This document shows positions 17,811 through 26,475 of a stretch of DNA of 39,702 bases, piece by piece; the first letter of the stretch is position 1, and each line of letters opens with the position of its first letter. The notes below the pieces were generated by a model that saw only the letters and a program-made list of their open reading frames with translations, was not told the origin of the DNA and ran no database searches. The stretch spans positions 1 through 39,702 of the forward strand of contig CAJOPE010000107.1 of NCBI GenBank assembly GCA_905236815.1, written 5' to 3'. The stretch is from an uncultured Prevotella sp. GTDB lineage: Bacteria > Bacteroidota > Bacteroidia > Bacteroidales > Bacteroidaceae. The position numbers and the translations under genes are program-made.

Positions 17811-17870
17811 TATCCCATTTTTTTCAAAGCGATCCCGTTTTATTTTAAGCGATGCCATTTTTATATGATA
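17811..17870. repeat. Tandem 20-bp repeat array (locus F)
   Basis: Three units at 17811, 17831 and 17851 have an exact 20-bp period and the consensus KATCCCATTTTTNTTNAAGC (the third unit is GATGCC). A degenerate fourth unit may precede them. It sits immediately before the terminator at 17870-17903. Confidence 0.65.
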
Positions 17871-17903
17871 ACCTCAAAAAATAGTGCAATATTTGAGGTT
17901 TTT
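17870..17903 (+). terminator. Terminator of the large secreted-protein operon
   Basis: AACCTCAAA (17870-17878) pairs perfectly with TTTGAGGTT (17892-17900) and is followed by more T. It lies about 150 nt after the 67-aa gene. A weaker GGG/CCC hairpin with a T run lies at 17757-17797. Confidence 0.65.
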
Positions 17904-18012
17904 GCCTTCTTCTACCTATAAAAAAATGGTATAATGATATATAAAAGAGGGATAATCCTCAAAATCTTCCAATAAGGACGTTTTGTAACCAGCTGAGTAT
18001 CAGGTAACTATA

Positions 18013-18100
18013 AATCGCTATATTTTAGATAGTTAAACCATCTGTTTAGAGGAGCAAAACGGCCCATTTAGCACTTCAAAACAGGCCATTTAGTTATCCC
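18013..18100. repeat. Tandem 22-bp palindromic repeat array (locus G)
   Basis: Three clear units start at 18035, 18057 and 18079 (exact 22-bp period): AAACCATCTGTTTA, AAACGGCCCATTTA and AAACAGGCCATTTA, each followed by 8 variable bases. A degenerate unit precedes at about 18013. The consensus AAAC-N5-RTTTA plus spacer is the same layout as locus A (1-70). Confidence 0.75.
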
Positions 18101-18243
18101 AAATTGAATCTCAAATCTCAAATCTCAATTTCGGGAATTTTGGAGATTTCATGCTATATATTAATAGTAATTATTACACTTAATATTCTATTATATCCCC
18201 GAAATCCTAAAAATGAAATTGGGATTTGGGATTATCCCAAATT
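18094..18243. repeat. Palindromic element bounded by 12-bp direct repeats
   Basis: The left arm (about 18105-18140, rich in ATCTCAA repeats and CAATTTC) is an imperfect complement of the right arm (about 18195-18235, GAAATTGGGATTTGGGAT). TTATCCCAAATT occurs directly repeated at 18094-18105 and 18232-18243. This could be a small inserted element with a duplicated target. The right copy is also part of a small TTTGGGA/TCCCAAA hairpin, so the direct repeats might have another cause. Confidence 0.45.
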
Positions 18244-18419
18244 AGCAATCGATAACTACGATATTTTGCTAGTCGAATTATATTGGTTAGGGTTATCGGT
18301 GAGGACGTCGAATTTTATTGCCCTTCCAACAATGTTAAATATTCCCATCGAATGCATTTTTCGCAAACGTTTACGTTGTTTTTGATAAATATCGGATAGT
18401 ACCCTATTCCTTTTTGAGC

Positions 18420-18427
18420 TATCTTTG
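18420..18427 (+). promoter_or_regulatory. -7 element of the pectate lyase operon
   Basis: TATCTTTG (TAnnTTTG) lies 26 bp before the start of the 120-aa gene. No TTTG at the right distance upstream, so an activator or alternative sigma factor may be needed. Confidence 0.5.
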
Positions 18428-18453
18428 CATTGATTCCTAAAATTTAATGTACA

Positions 18454-18816
18454 ATGAACAAATTACTTTTAACCTTTGCAATGACGGCTCTGTCGTCGGC
18501 TTCTGTTATGGCACAAACCGTGCAGAAGGTGACCATCAATGGAGCTGAAGTTGGTAAGAACATCGCCTCTATCTCTATCGAAGGCGAAAATGCGAACATC
18601 ATTTATGCTGATAAATCTACTCAGCTGGTCGATTTGGCCAACCTTTCCGTAAGTTTCGATTACTCCAAGGTAAGCCCAACAACGGGTGTCTCTACCCTAT
18701 CCTACTCTGCTTCCAAGGCCGATGGCGCTGCCTACGATCTTCAGGGAAAGCCTAAAGGAAAGGATTACAGGGGCGTTGTGATTAAGAATGGAAAGAAGTT
18801 TAACAAGAAAAAATAA
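18454..18816 (+). CDS. Small secreted protein upstream of the pectate lyase
   Basis: 120 aa. The signal peptide (MNKLLLTFAMTALSSASVMA, cleavage before QT) is clear. The mature part is a short beta-rich domain (VTINGAEVGKNIASISIEG, NIIYADKSTQLVDL). It ends in YDLQGKPKGKDYRGVVIKNG followed by KKFNKKK, which resembles the C-terminal motif of the 1646-aa protein. It precedes the PL1 gene by 8 nt and shares its promoter. Possible roles are a surface or accessory protein for pectin breakdown. The family is not recognised. Confidence 0.75.
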   Translation: MNKLLLTFAMTALSSASVMAQTVQKVTINGAEVGKNIASISIEGENANIIYADKSTQLVDLANLSVSFDYSKVSPTTGVSTLSYSASKADGAAYDLQGKPKGKDYRGVVIKNGKKFNKKK

Positions 18817-18824
18817 GGAAGACG

Positions 18825-21104
18825 ATGAAAACAAGATTATTCAATTTGATAGCTCTGTTCTTCCTTATCTCTATGGGATTGCAGGCTCAAACCGTTGAAA
18901 CGCTCACAGCTGCCGATAAGAGCTTTCAGAAGGGTACCGAGAATTGTGGCTTTACTGCTATCGGCGATGCTAATTTGTCGAGCTCCGGCAATCTTAAAAT
19001 GCCGAAGGGTGGCACTTGTGGCTTCACCATCCAGGCCAAGAAGAATAATATCACCAAAATCGAGTTCACTTGGGTGAAGGGAAATCCTTCTTCTACCGAC
19101 TTCACCTGCAGCAAGGGTGCCTTTGCCTCGAATGTGTGGACAGGCGATGCTTCTTCCATCACCTTTATGAATGCCAGCTCAAGCGAGCTGAAAATCTCTC
19201 AGATGGTGGTATATTATGGCGCTACAGCTGCCGATCCTAGCGATACTCCTACTCCATCCGACGATCCTTCTCAGGGCGATACAAAGGCCCAGGATGTGGT
19301 GAATGGTGCTGTTTCGAAGAATGTGCTGGTAAACCAGATGGTGCTTTCACGCGATGCGGATGTGCTTTACTATAATTCATCCGATGTGAAGAAGGTGGCC
19401 GTAGATGATGCTTCGGGCATTATCACTATCACAACTTCCAAGGGCAATGATATCTTCTATCAGTCGGTGAAGAACTTGAGTTTCGCCAAGGCGATAGATG
19501 CCAGCGAGATTAAGAATGCCGAGGTGCAGATTAAGGAAGCTGCCGGATGGCTCGAGACTGTTTATGCTAAATGGGAACTCTCCGACAAGGCTACCAGCTA
19601 TAAGGTGTATATCAAGGGCGGACAGTATGCCGATTATACTGAAGTTGACCATGAACTTATCCGCAAGTATGCCGATTATGGTCGTGTGGATGTTCCTGGC
19701 TTGAAGGCAGGCAGCTATTCTCTCAAGGTTGTTCCTGTAGCATCGGGTGTTGAAGGCAAGGCTAGCGAGATTTCCAATCTTGCTGTTCAGGCTCACGATA
19801 GAACTGGTTTCGCTCATTGGGACTGGAAGAAGAAGGGCAACGATGGTATTGGTGCCTACAAAGACGATGGCTCTCTGAAAGAGGGTGCTAAGGTGCTTTA
19901 TATCACTGCAAATAATGCCAAGACCATTTCCACAGAGGTGATTACTGGTAGTAAGAATAAGAAGGAAACCCTTACAGGCCTTCAAACCATTATCGAGGGC
20001 TACAAGAAAGGTCTCGACCCTACTCCACTCGACATCCGAATCATCGGAAAGCTCACCAAGGAAGATCTCGACAAGATTAACAGCTCAGCCGAGGGTCTCG
20101 AGATAAAGGGTGCTTCTGCCTATCAGCCAATGAATATCACCCTCGAGGGTATTGGCGAGGATGCCACCATCTGGGGCTTTGGTTTCCTTCTGCGCAATGT
20201 GGCAGGCGTTGAGATGCGAAATCTTGGTATTATGTGCTTTATGGATGATGGTGTCTCTATTGATACTAATAACAGCAATTTATGGATTCACAATCTCGAT
20301 ATCTTCTATGGAAGTACAGGTGGCGATAGCGATCAGGCGAAGGGTGATGGAAGTTTAGACCTCAAGGCAGACTCAAAGTACATTACCTGCTCTTACAATC
20401 GCTTCTGGGATAGCGGTAAGGCGAGTCTTTGCGGAATGACAAGCGAGAGTGGTCCTAACTGGATAACCTATCACCATAACTGGTTCGACCATGCCGATAG
20501 CCGTCTGCCAAGAATCCGCACAATGAGTGTGCATGTATTCAATAACTACTACGATAACATTGCCAAATATGGAGTAGGGGCTGCCCAAAGCAGTAATGCC
20601 TTTGTAGAGAACAACTACTTCTACAAGACAAAGCATCCTATGATGATTTCTCTTCAGGGTACGGATATAGCCAATGATCCTAAGGGAACATTCTCTGGCG
20701 AGAATGGTGGTATGATTAAGGCCTATAACAACTATATGGACAAGAGCATTGCCAACTTCCGCTATGTAACTTATGCTGAAAATAATGTAGAGTTTGATGC
20801 CTATGAAGTTGCCAACCGAAATGATAAAGTTCCTGCAGATGTGAAAGCAAAGAAGGGTGGAAGAATTTATGACAATTGGGATACCGATAATACCCTTATG
20901 TACACTTCTACACCTGATGCACCAGAGTTGGTTCCTGGAATTGTAACAGGAAATTATGGAGCAGGCCGCATCAATCATGGAGATTTCGAGTGGACATTTG
21001 AGGATAATACAGGAAGTGATGCACATGATGCTGCATTAGACACTAAACTGAAAAGTGCACTAGTTAGTTATCAAACTACATTCCAAGGATTTTTCGAAAA
21101 GTAA
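18825..21104 (+). CDS. Secreted pectate lyase, polysaccharide lyase family 1
   Basis: 759 aa. Signal peptide (about 1-21, LQA before QT), a beta-rich domain (about 22-130), a Ser/Thr/Pro/Asp linker (about 133-155), a fibronectin-III-like domain (about 225-320), then the parallel beta-helix catalytic domain (about 330-759). Catalytic-region marks are DGSLDLKADSKYIT (Ca-binding Asp, about 507), WITYHHNWFDH and SRLPRIR (catalytic Arg, about 559-565). It cleaves polygalacturonate by beta-elimination, outside the cell. No obvious C-terminal sorting motif is present, unlike its small neighbour. A clean terminator follows at 21127-21155. The family is certain; substrate preference (pectate versus methylated pectin) is not. 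Confidence 0.92.
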   Translation: MKTRLFNLIALFFLISMGLQAQTVETLTAADKSFQKGTENCGFTAIGDANLSSSGNLKMPKGGTCGFTIQAKKNNITKIEFTWVKGNPSSTDFTCSKGAFASNVWTGDASSITFMNASSSELKISQMVVYYGATAADPSDTPTPSDDPSQGDTKAQDVVNGAVSKNVLVNQMVLSRDADVLYYNSSDVKKVAVDDASGIITITTSKGNDIFYQSVKNLSFAKAIDASEIKNAEVQIKEAAGWLETVYAKWELSDKATSYKVYIKGGQYADYTEVDHELIRKYADYGRVDVPGLKAGSYSLKVVPVASGVEGKASEISNLAVQAHDRTGFAHWDWKKKGNDGIGAYKDDGSLKEGAKVLYITANNAKTISTEVITGSKNKKETLTGLQTIIEGYKKGLDPTPLDIRIIGKLTKEDLDKINSSAEGLEIKGASAYQPMNITLEGIGEDATIWGFGFLLRNVAGVEMRNLGIMCFMDDGVSIDTNNSNLWIHNLDIFYGSTGGDSDQAKGDGSLDLKADSKYITCSYNRFWDSGKASLCGMTSESGPNWITYHHNWFDHADSRLPRIRTMSVHVFNNYYDNIAKYGVGAAQSSNAFVENNYFYKTKHPMMISLQGTDIANDPKGTFSGENGGMIKAYNNYMDKSIANFRYVTYAENNVEFDAYEVANRNDKVPADVKAKKGGRIYDNWDTDNTLMYTSTPDAPELVPGIVTGNYGAGRINHGDFEWTFEDNTGSDAHDAALDTKLKSALVSYQTTFQGFFEK

Positions 21105-21126
21105 CAAATTCTTTTCTATTTGTTTA

Positions 21127-21155
21127 AGCCTGTCACTTTTGTGGCAGGCTTTTTC
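21127..21155 (+). terminator. Terminator of the pectate lyase operon
   Basis: AGCCTGTCAC-TTTT-GTGGCAGGCT with one G-T pair, followed by T5. Confidence 0.85.
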
Positions 21156-21190
21156 ATTTGTCCACCTAAATTTTTTCATTTGTCCACCTC
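21150..21190. repeat. Two-unit 22-bp direct repeat (locus H)
   Basis: TTTTTCATTTGTCCACCT occurs at about 21150-21167 and 21172-21189, 22 bp apart. It has no obvious palindrome, so it shares only the period with the other arrays. Confidence 0.55.
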
Positions 21191-21219
21191 ATGAATTGAT
21201 TTTTTTTGATATTTGCAGC

Positions 21220-21528
21220 ATAAAAAATCACCGAATACGGTTAAAACATCTAGATTCAATTAAACAATAATTTAGAGCTAATCAGTAGATTTAATAAGGT
21301 ATAATAATAGGACAGAGGTTGTATTAATTTAACGTTAATAAGAAATGGAGAGTTCTCCGTGAGGAGACTTCCATTTTCTTCAAGATCTCTCCTATGTCGA
21401 TTGTAAGTAATGTAATGAATGAATGCGAATGTTGTATGTAGAATTAGTTTCATTTGAACTTTTTGACATTGAACTTTTAACAAGGAAATTGGGCATTGAT
21501 CGACTGATCAGTGCCTTTTTCTTTTTTT
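21220..21528 (+). ncRNA. Possible small RNA between the pectate lyase and mutS
   Basis: An orphan, strong plus-strand terminator at 21492-21528 (GGCATTGATC-GACT-GATCAGTGCC, then a long T tract) closes a gene-free stretch. A second hairpin (GAAATGGA...TCCATTTTC) lies at 21342-21378, and a weak -7-like GATATTTG lies near 21210. A short RNA is one reading. Read-through protection for mutS is the other. Confidence 0.3.
21492..21528 (+). terminator. Strong orphan terminator before mutS
   Basis: A 10-bp stem (21492-21501 with 21506-21515, one G-T) with loop GACT, followed by about twelve T with one C. No gene ends nearby on this strand. Confidence 0.8.
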
Positions 21529-21540
21529 AGACCTTTAAAT

Positions 21541-21571
21541 TTTGATTTCCGGCTTTATTTTGCTAATTTTG
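21541..21571 (+). promoter_or_regulatory. mutS promoter, consensus Bacteroidetes type
   Basis: TTTG (21541-21544), 19 bp, TAATTTTG (21564-21571). Transcription near 21577 leaves a leader of about 16 nt before the ATG at 21593, which rules out the longer reading frame start at 21542. Confidence 0.75.
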
Positions 21572-21592
21572 TATGCTTTAATAAAAACAACT

Positions 21593-24262
21593 ATGGCAAT
21601 AGACAAAGATACCAAGGGATTAACCCCAATGATGAAACAGTTTTTCGAGATGAAAGCTCAGCATCCCGATGCTTTGATGCTGTTTCGTTGTGGCGACTTC
21701 TACGAAACTTATTGCGAGGATGCTATCGAGGCTTCCCGCATTTTGGGTATTACGCTTACAAGGCGTAATAACGGAGGTAATGTAGGAGGTGCCGAGATGG
21801 CAGGTTTCCCTCATCATGCCCTGGATACCTTTCTGCCTAAGCTGATTCGCGCTGGCAAACGTGTGGCTATCTGCGACCAGTTGGAAGATCCAAAGAAGAA
21901 GCGTGAGGCGATAAAGGGCAAGAAGGGCCTTTCGGCTATGGACAAGATGGTGAAACGTGGTATCACTGAGCTGGTTACGCCTGGTGTCGCCATGAGCGAT
22001 AATGTGCTCAACTATAAGGAGAATAACTTCCTTGCAGCTGTTCACTTCGGAAAGGGGGCTTGTGGTATTTCTTTCCTTGATATTTCTACGGGTGAGTTCC
22101 TGACAGGGGAGGGCACCTTCGATTATGTGGAGAAACTCATCGGCAACTTCTCGCCTAAGGAGGTACTTTTCGACCGTGCAAGGAAAGCGGATTTCGAGAA
22201 GTATTTCGGTACTCGACTTTGTACTTTCGAATTGGATGACTGGGTATTTACCGATCAGACTGCCCGTCAGAAGTTGTTGAAGCACTTTGGCACTAAGAAC
22301 CTGAAGGGTTTTGGTGTGGAGCATCTCAAGAATGGTATCATCGCAAGTGGTGCCATCATGCAATATCTCGAAATTACTCAGCATACGCATATCTCGCATA
22401 TCACTTCGCTTGCTAGAATTGAGGAGGAGAAGTATGTGCGTATGGATAACTTCACCATTCGAAGTCTGGAGCTTATTGCTCCAATGAACGAAGAGGGAAC
22501 TAGTCTGCTGAATGTTGTCGATAGAACGGTTACGCCAATGGGAAGCCGTATGCTTCGTCGTTGGTTGGTGTTCCCTCTGAAGGATGTGAAGCCTATCAAT
22601 CGTCGACTGGATATCGTGGAATATTTCTTCAAGGAGCCTGAGTTCCGCGAGTTGATGGATGAGCAGCTGCATCGCATTGGCGACCTCGAGCGTATTATCT
22701 CGAAGGTGGCAGTGGGTAGAGTATCGCCTCGAGAGGTGGTTCAGCTCAAGATAGCTCTCGAAGCCATTCATCCAATCAAGACTTCCTGCCTTTATGCCAA
22801 GAATGATGCCTTGAAGCGGATAGGGGAGCAGCTCAATCTCTGCGAGAGCTTGAAGGAGCGCATTGCCAAGGAGATTCAGAACGATCCACCACAGTTGGTG
22901 AACAAGGGCGATGTGATAGCTGATGGCTATAGCGAGGAACTCGATGAACTTAGAAACATCAGCCGTAATGGCAAGGATTATCTGATGAAAATTCAGGAGC
23001 AGGAGATCGAGAAAACAGGTATCTCCAGCTTGAAAATCGGCTATAATAATGTATTCGGCTACTATCTCGAAGTGCGCAATACCTATAAGGACAAGGTGCC
23101 TGAGGGATGGATTAGAAAGCAGACGCTGGCACAGGCTGAGCGCTATATCACGCAGGAACTGAAGGAATATGAGGAGAAAATCCTTGGTGCAGATGAGAAG
23201 ATTCTTGCCTTGGAAACTCGTCTCTTTGGTGAGCTTATCCAGGATATGCAGGAGTTTATTCCTCAGATTCAGATTAATGCCAATCTTTTGGCAAATCTCG
23301 ACTGCTTGCTGAGTTTTGCAAAGACATCGCAGGAACATCGCTATGTTCGTCCGGTTGTGGATGATAGCGAGGTGATCGACATCAAGAAAGGCCGCCATCC
23401 GGTTATTGAAACTCAATTGCCGATAGGGGAGAAGTATGTTCCAAATGATGTGGAACTTGATACAGAGAAACAGCAGGTGATGATGATTACAGGTCCAAAT
23501 ATGGCCGGTAAATCAGCTCTGCTGCGTCAAACGGCCTTGATAGTACTCTTGGGTCAGGTAGGCTGTTTTGTGCCTGCAGAGAGCGCTAGAATCGGTCTGG
23601 TGGATAAAATCTTCACTAGAGTAGGAGCTTCGGATAATATCTCGCTGGGTGAGTCTACCTTTATGGTTGAGATGACAGAGGCTTCCAATATTCTCAATAA
23701 CGTTACTCAGAAGTCGCTGGTGCTCTTTGATGAGCTGGGTAGAGGTACTTCTACCTATGATGGTATTTCAATTGCATGGGCGATTGTGGAGTATCTTCAC
23801 GAGAATGGAAAGTCAAGAGCTCGTACACTCTTCGCCACCCATTATCACGAGTTGAATGAGATGGAGAAGAACTTCCCTAGAATTAAGAATTATAATGTGA
23901 GTGTGAAGGAAGTTGACGGTAAGGTTATCTTCCTGAGAAAACTCGAAAGAGGAGGTTCTGAGCACTCTTTTGGTATTCATGTAGCCGAAATCGCAGGTAT
24001 GCCAAGAAGCATTGTGAAGCGTGCTAATGTCATCCTTAAACAATTGGAGGAGGACAATGCTGGGGTAGGAAGTGCAGGAAAGCCAATTACTTCGAAAATC
24101 GATAATAATCAGGATGGTATGCAATTGAGTTTCTTCCAGTTGGATGATCCTATCTTGACGCAGATTCGAGATGAGATATTGGAATTGGATGTGAATAACC
24201 TCACACCAGTGGAGGCATTGAATAAGTTAAATGATATCAAGACAATATTAAGGGGGAAATAA
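21593..24262 (+). CDS. mutS: DNA mismatch repair protein MutS
   Basis: 889 aa from the ATG at 21593 ([10 protein letters not shown]); an in-frame ATG at 21542 lies inside the promoter. MutS scans DNA as a dimer and recruits MutL. The mismatch-binding F-x-E is at F36-Y37-E38 (GDFYE). The ATPase has Walker A GPNMAGKS (634-641, Ala in place of the commoner Gly) and Walker B LVLFDE with D713/E714, followed by GRGTSTYDG and ATHYHEL. The connector, lever and clamp domains are of usual length. The gene stands alone and its stop codon lies inside the loop of the terminator shared with lgt. Confidence 0.97.
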   Translation: MAIDKDTKGLTPMMKQFFEMKAQHPDALMLFRCGDFYETYCEDAIEASRILGITLTRRNNGGNVGGAEMAGFPHHALDTFLPKLIRAGKRVAICDQLEDPKKKREAIKGKKGLSAMDKMVKRGITELVTPGVAMSDNVLNYKENNFLAAVHFGKGACGISFLDISTGEFLTGEGTFDYVEKLIGNFSPKEVLFDRARKADFEKYFGTRLCTFELDDWVFTDQTARQKLLKHFGTKNLKGFGVEHLKNGIIASGAIMQYLEITQHTHISHITSLARIEEEKYVRMDNFTIRSLELIAPMNEEGTSLLNVVDRTVTPMGSRMLRRWLVFPLKDVKPINRRLDIVEYFFKEPEFRELMDEQLHRIGDLERIISKVAVGRVSPREVVQLKIALEAIHPIKTSCLYAKNDALKRIGEQLNLCESLKERIAKEIQNDPPQLVNKGDVIADGYSEELDELRNISRNGKDYLMKIQEQEIEKTGISSLKIGYNNVFGYYLEVRNTYKDKVPEGWIRKQTLAQAERYITQELKEYEEKILGADEKILALETRLFGELIQDMQEFIPQIQINANLLANLDCLLSFAKTSQEHRYVRPVVDDSEVIDIKKGRHPVIETQLPIGEKYVPNDVELDTEKQQVMMITGPNMAGKSALLRQTALIVLLGQVGCFVPAESARIGLVDKIFTRVGASDNISLGESTFMVEMTEASNILNNVTQKSLVLFDELGRGTSTYDGISIAWAIVEYLHENGKSRARTLFATHYHELNEMEKNFPRIKNYNVSVKEVDGKVIFLRKLERGGSEHSFGIHVAEIAGMPRSIVKRANVILKQLEEDNAGVGSAGKPITSKIDNNQDGMQLSFFQLDDPILTQIRDEILELDVNNLTPVEALNKLNDIKTILRGK

Positions 24263-24277
24263 ATTCCCCCTTTTTTT
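24251..24277. terminator. mutS terminator overlapping the stop codon
   Basis: AGGGGGAA (24251-24258), loop of 5 that includes the stop codon, TTCCCCCT (24264-24271), T6. It separates convergent mutS and lgt. Confidence 0.8.
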
Positions 24278-25130
24278 ATTTATTAATTTCTTTCTTAGAA
24301 ACAGAATAGGCATGCCAGATACTTGCCAAACCAATAAGAATGAATGGAATAGAGAGAATCTGTCCCATATCGATTGGTAAATTAGCCTCTGAAGCCACCT
24401 GAATTTCCTTAGCATATTCTACAAAGAAGCGGAAAGTGAAGATGAGTGTGAGGCATAATCCGAAATAAAGGCCATTTCCTACGCTCTGAGGGCCTTTCTT
24501 CTTGTAGATCGAGTAGATGAACGCAAAGATGCAGATATAGGCTATAGCCTCATATAATTGGCCTGGATGGCGTGGTAGTGCATCATCTCTCAAGAAGATG
24601 AAAGCCCAAGGCACATCAGTTACCTTACCGATGATCTCGCTATTCATCAGGTTTCCCAATCGGATAAAGCAGGCGGTAATACCAGATATAATACCCATAT
24701 TATCGAGCAATACCCAACCGTTTACCTTATACTTGCGACAATAGAGTGCAATGGAAATCAAAAGTCCGATTACACCTCCGTGAGAGGCAAGTCCTTGATA
24801 ACCAGTAAACTTCCAGCTACCATCGTCGAAAATATGGATAGGTACTACAATTTCAAACATTGTCTTTGCATTCTGCAGCCATACTTCTGGCTCATAGAAT
24901 AAGCAATGTCCTAATCGAGCTCCTACCAGAATCGCAATGAAAGGATAAAGGAAAAGAGGTTCAAATTTCTCATCAGGAATACCCTGTTCCTTATAGAGCT
25001 TCTGCATATAGACGTATCCCAAAGCCAGACCGATAATCCAGCAGATGGCATACCATCGGATGGCAAGCGGACCCAAATGAAAGAGAATTGGGTCCGGATT
25101 CCAGGTTATGTAGTTTAAAAAATGTTCCAT
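24276..25130 (-). CDS. lgt: Prolipoprotein diacylglyceryl transferase
   Basis: 284 aa inner-membrane enzyme that transfers diacylglyceryl from phosphatidylglycerol to the lipobox cysteine of prolipoproteins. About seven membrane helices. Family marks are GARLGHCLFYEP (about 92-103), LASHGGVIG (about 133-141) and the signature around CFIRLGNLMNSEIIGKVTD (Arg, Asn and Glu, about 154-172). The start is 2 nt after ychF, so the two are co-transcribed. Nothing missing. Confidence 0.96.
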   Translation of the reverse strand: MEHFLNYITWNPDPILFHLGPLAIRWYAICWIIGLALGYVYMQKLYKEQGIPDEKFEPLFLYPFIAILVGARLGHCLFYEPEVWLQNAKTMFEIVVPIHIFDDGSWKFTGYQGLASHGGVIGLLISIALYCRKYKVNGWVLLDNMGIISGITACFIRLGNLMNSEIIGKVTDVPWAFIFLRDDALPRHPGQLYEAIAYICIFAFIYSIYKKKGPQSVGNGLYFGLCLTLIFTFRFFVEYAKEIQVASEANLPIDMGQILSIPFILIGLASIWHAYSVSKKEINK

Positions 25131-25132
25131 TT

Positions 25133-26236
25133 TTAGACGTTGAATCTAAAATGCATGATGTCACCATCCTGCACAACATACTCCTTGCCTTCGATACCCA
25201 GCTTACCAGCCTCGCGAATAGCAGCCTCTGAGCCATACTGGATGTAATCCTCGTACTTGATAACCTCGGCACGAATGAAACCCTTCTCGAAATCGGTGTG
25301 GATAACACCTGCACACTGAGGGGCTTTCCATCCCTTGTGGAAGGTCCAAGCCTTTACTTCCATTTCACCTGCGGTGATGAATGTCTGAAGGTTGAGCAAG
25401 TGATAAGCCTTCTGAATCAAGCGGTTAACGCCACTCTCCTCCAAACCGAGCTCGTCGAGGAACATCTTCTTGTCCTCATAGCTTTCGAGAGAAGCAATGT
25501 CTTCTTCGGTCTTAGCTGCAATAATCATTGCCTCTGCACCTTCACGTGCAGCAATCTCCTCGATTTTCTTTGAATACTCATTACCAGTCTTAGCGCTAGT
25601 CTCATCTACATTGCAAACATAGAGTACTGGCTTGGTGGTGAGAAGGAACAAATCGTGAGCAGCCTGAATTTCATCCTTGCTCTCGAAAGTAACTTCACGG
25701 GCATTGCGACCCTGCTCCAAAACCTCTTTGTAAGCCTCGAGAACGCTAACCATCAGTTTTGCGTCCTTGTTGCCTGCTGCAGCCATCTTCTGCTGCTTAG
25801 CCATCTGAGAATCAATAGTCTCAAGGTCCTTTAGCTGCAACTCAGTATCGATAATCTCCTTGTCAGCTAGTGGATCTACAGCCATACCACCCTCACGAAC
25901 GATGTTGTCATCGTCGAAGCAACGGATAACATGGATGATAGCATCACACTCACGAATGTTGCCAAGGAATTTGTTACCTAAACCTTCGCCCTTGCTTGCA
26001 CCCTTTACCAATCCGGCGATGTCGACGATCTCGCAGGTTGCAGGAACGATGCGGCCTGGATGAACAATCTCGGCAAGTTTATTGAGTCGCTCATCAGGAA
26101 CGGTGATGACGCCTAGGTTTGGTTCGATAGTACAGAAAGGAAAGTTAGCCGACTGTGCCTTTGCACTCGACAAACAATTGAATAGTGTAGATTTTCCAAC
26201 GTTTGGAAGACCTACAATACCACATTTTAAAGCCAT
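25133..26236 (-). CDS. ychF: Ribosome-associated ATPase/GTPase YchF (OLA1 family)
   Basis: 367 aa, Obg-family P-loop protein. G1 is GLPNVGKS (9-16) and G3 is [16 protein letters not shown] (about 71-86). The base-recognition motif is NVDE instead of NKxD, the change that makes YchF prefer ATP. A coiled-coil insert (about 125-180) and a C-terminal TGS domain (about 284-367) follow. YchF binds ribosomes and influences stress responses. A -7 box (TAACTTTG) lies about 30 nt upstream, and a perfect TTTAAACGTTTAAA palindrome lies in the leader. Confidence 0.96.
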   Translation of the reverse strand: MALKCGIVGLPNVGKSTLFNCLSSAKAQSANFPFCTIEPNLGVITVPDERLNKLAEIVHPGRIVPATCEIVDIAGLVKGASKGEGLGNKFLGNIRECDAIIHVIRCFDDDNIVREGGMAVDPLADKEIIDTELQLKDLETIDSQMAKQQKMAAAGNKDAKLMVSVLEAYKEVLEQGRNAREVTFESKDEIQAAHDLFLLTTKPVLYVCNVDETSAKTGNEYSKKIEEIAAREGAEAMIIAAKTEEDIASLESYEDKKMFLDELGLEESGVNRLIQKAYHLLNLQTFITAGEMEVKAWTFHKGWKAPQCAGVIHTDFEKGFIRAEVIKYEDYIQYGSEAAIREAGKLGIEGKEYVVQDGDIMHFRFNV

Positions 26237-26243
26237 ATTTTAT

Positions 26244-26274
26244 TTAAACGTTTAAATTTCTGCTTGCAAAGTTA
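26244..26274 (-). promoter_or_regulatory. ychF-lgt -7 element and leader palindrome
   Basis: On the minus strand, TAACTTTG is at 26267-26274. TTTAAACGTTTAAA at about 26244-26257 is a perfect 14-bp palindrome between the start site and the ATG. No clear -33 TTTG. Confidence 0.5.
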
Positions 26275-26354
26275 GTGATTTATCTTTAGATAGTGGAATA
26301 TCCCTATATATTTTATTCTATTTTAATTATGAAGAGGGGATTTCAAAAGCTGTG

Positions 26355-26438
26355 AGGAATAAGAGAATAAAGGAATTAGAGCCATTTTGATTTCCAGATA
26401 TTTGGCTTTTATTCTAAAGCGATTATTCTCTTATCCTT
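26355..26438 (-). terminator. Long inverted repeat downstream of polA
   Basis: ATAAGAGAATAA (about 26359-26370) pairs perfectly with TTATTCTCTTAT (26423-26434), and an inner GAGCCA/TGGCTT stem narrows the loop. It lies just after polA (minus) and before the ychF promoter. A terminator role is inferred; a T run is weak. Confidence 0.45.
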
Positions 26439-26475
26439 ATTATGCCTCCTTTTGATGTCTTCTTTTATTCATATT

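Noticed and set aside
18104..18385. 93-aa reading frame with hydrophobic stretches
   Set aside because: It runs through the palindromic element and direct repeats, its codons match no neighbour, and no promoter fits. Most likely chance.
21542..21592. Upstream start of mutS adding 17 residues
   Set aside because: It falls inside the consensus promoter, before the expected transcription start.
21620..23416. 598-aa minus-strand frame over mutS
   Set aside because: Long but antisense to mutS, with no recognisable domain. The mutS frame carries all conserved motifs.
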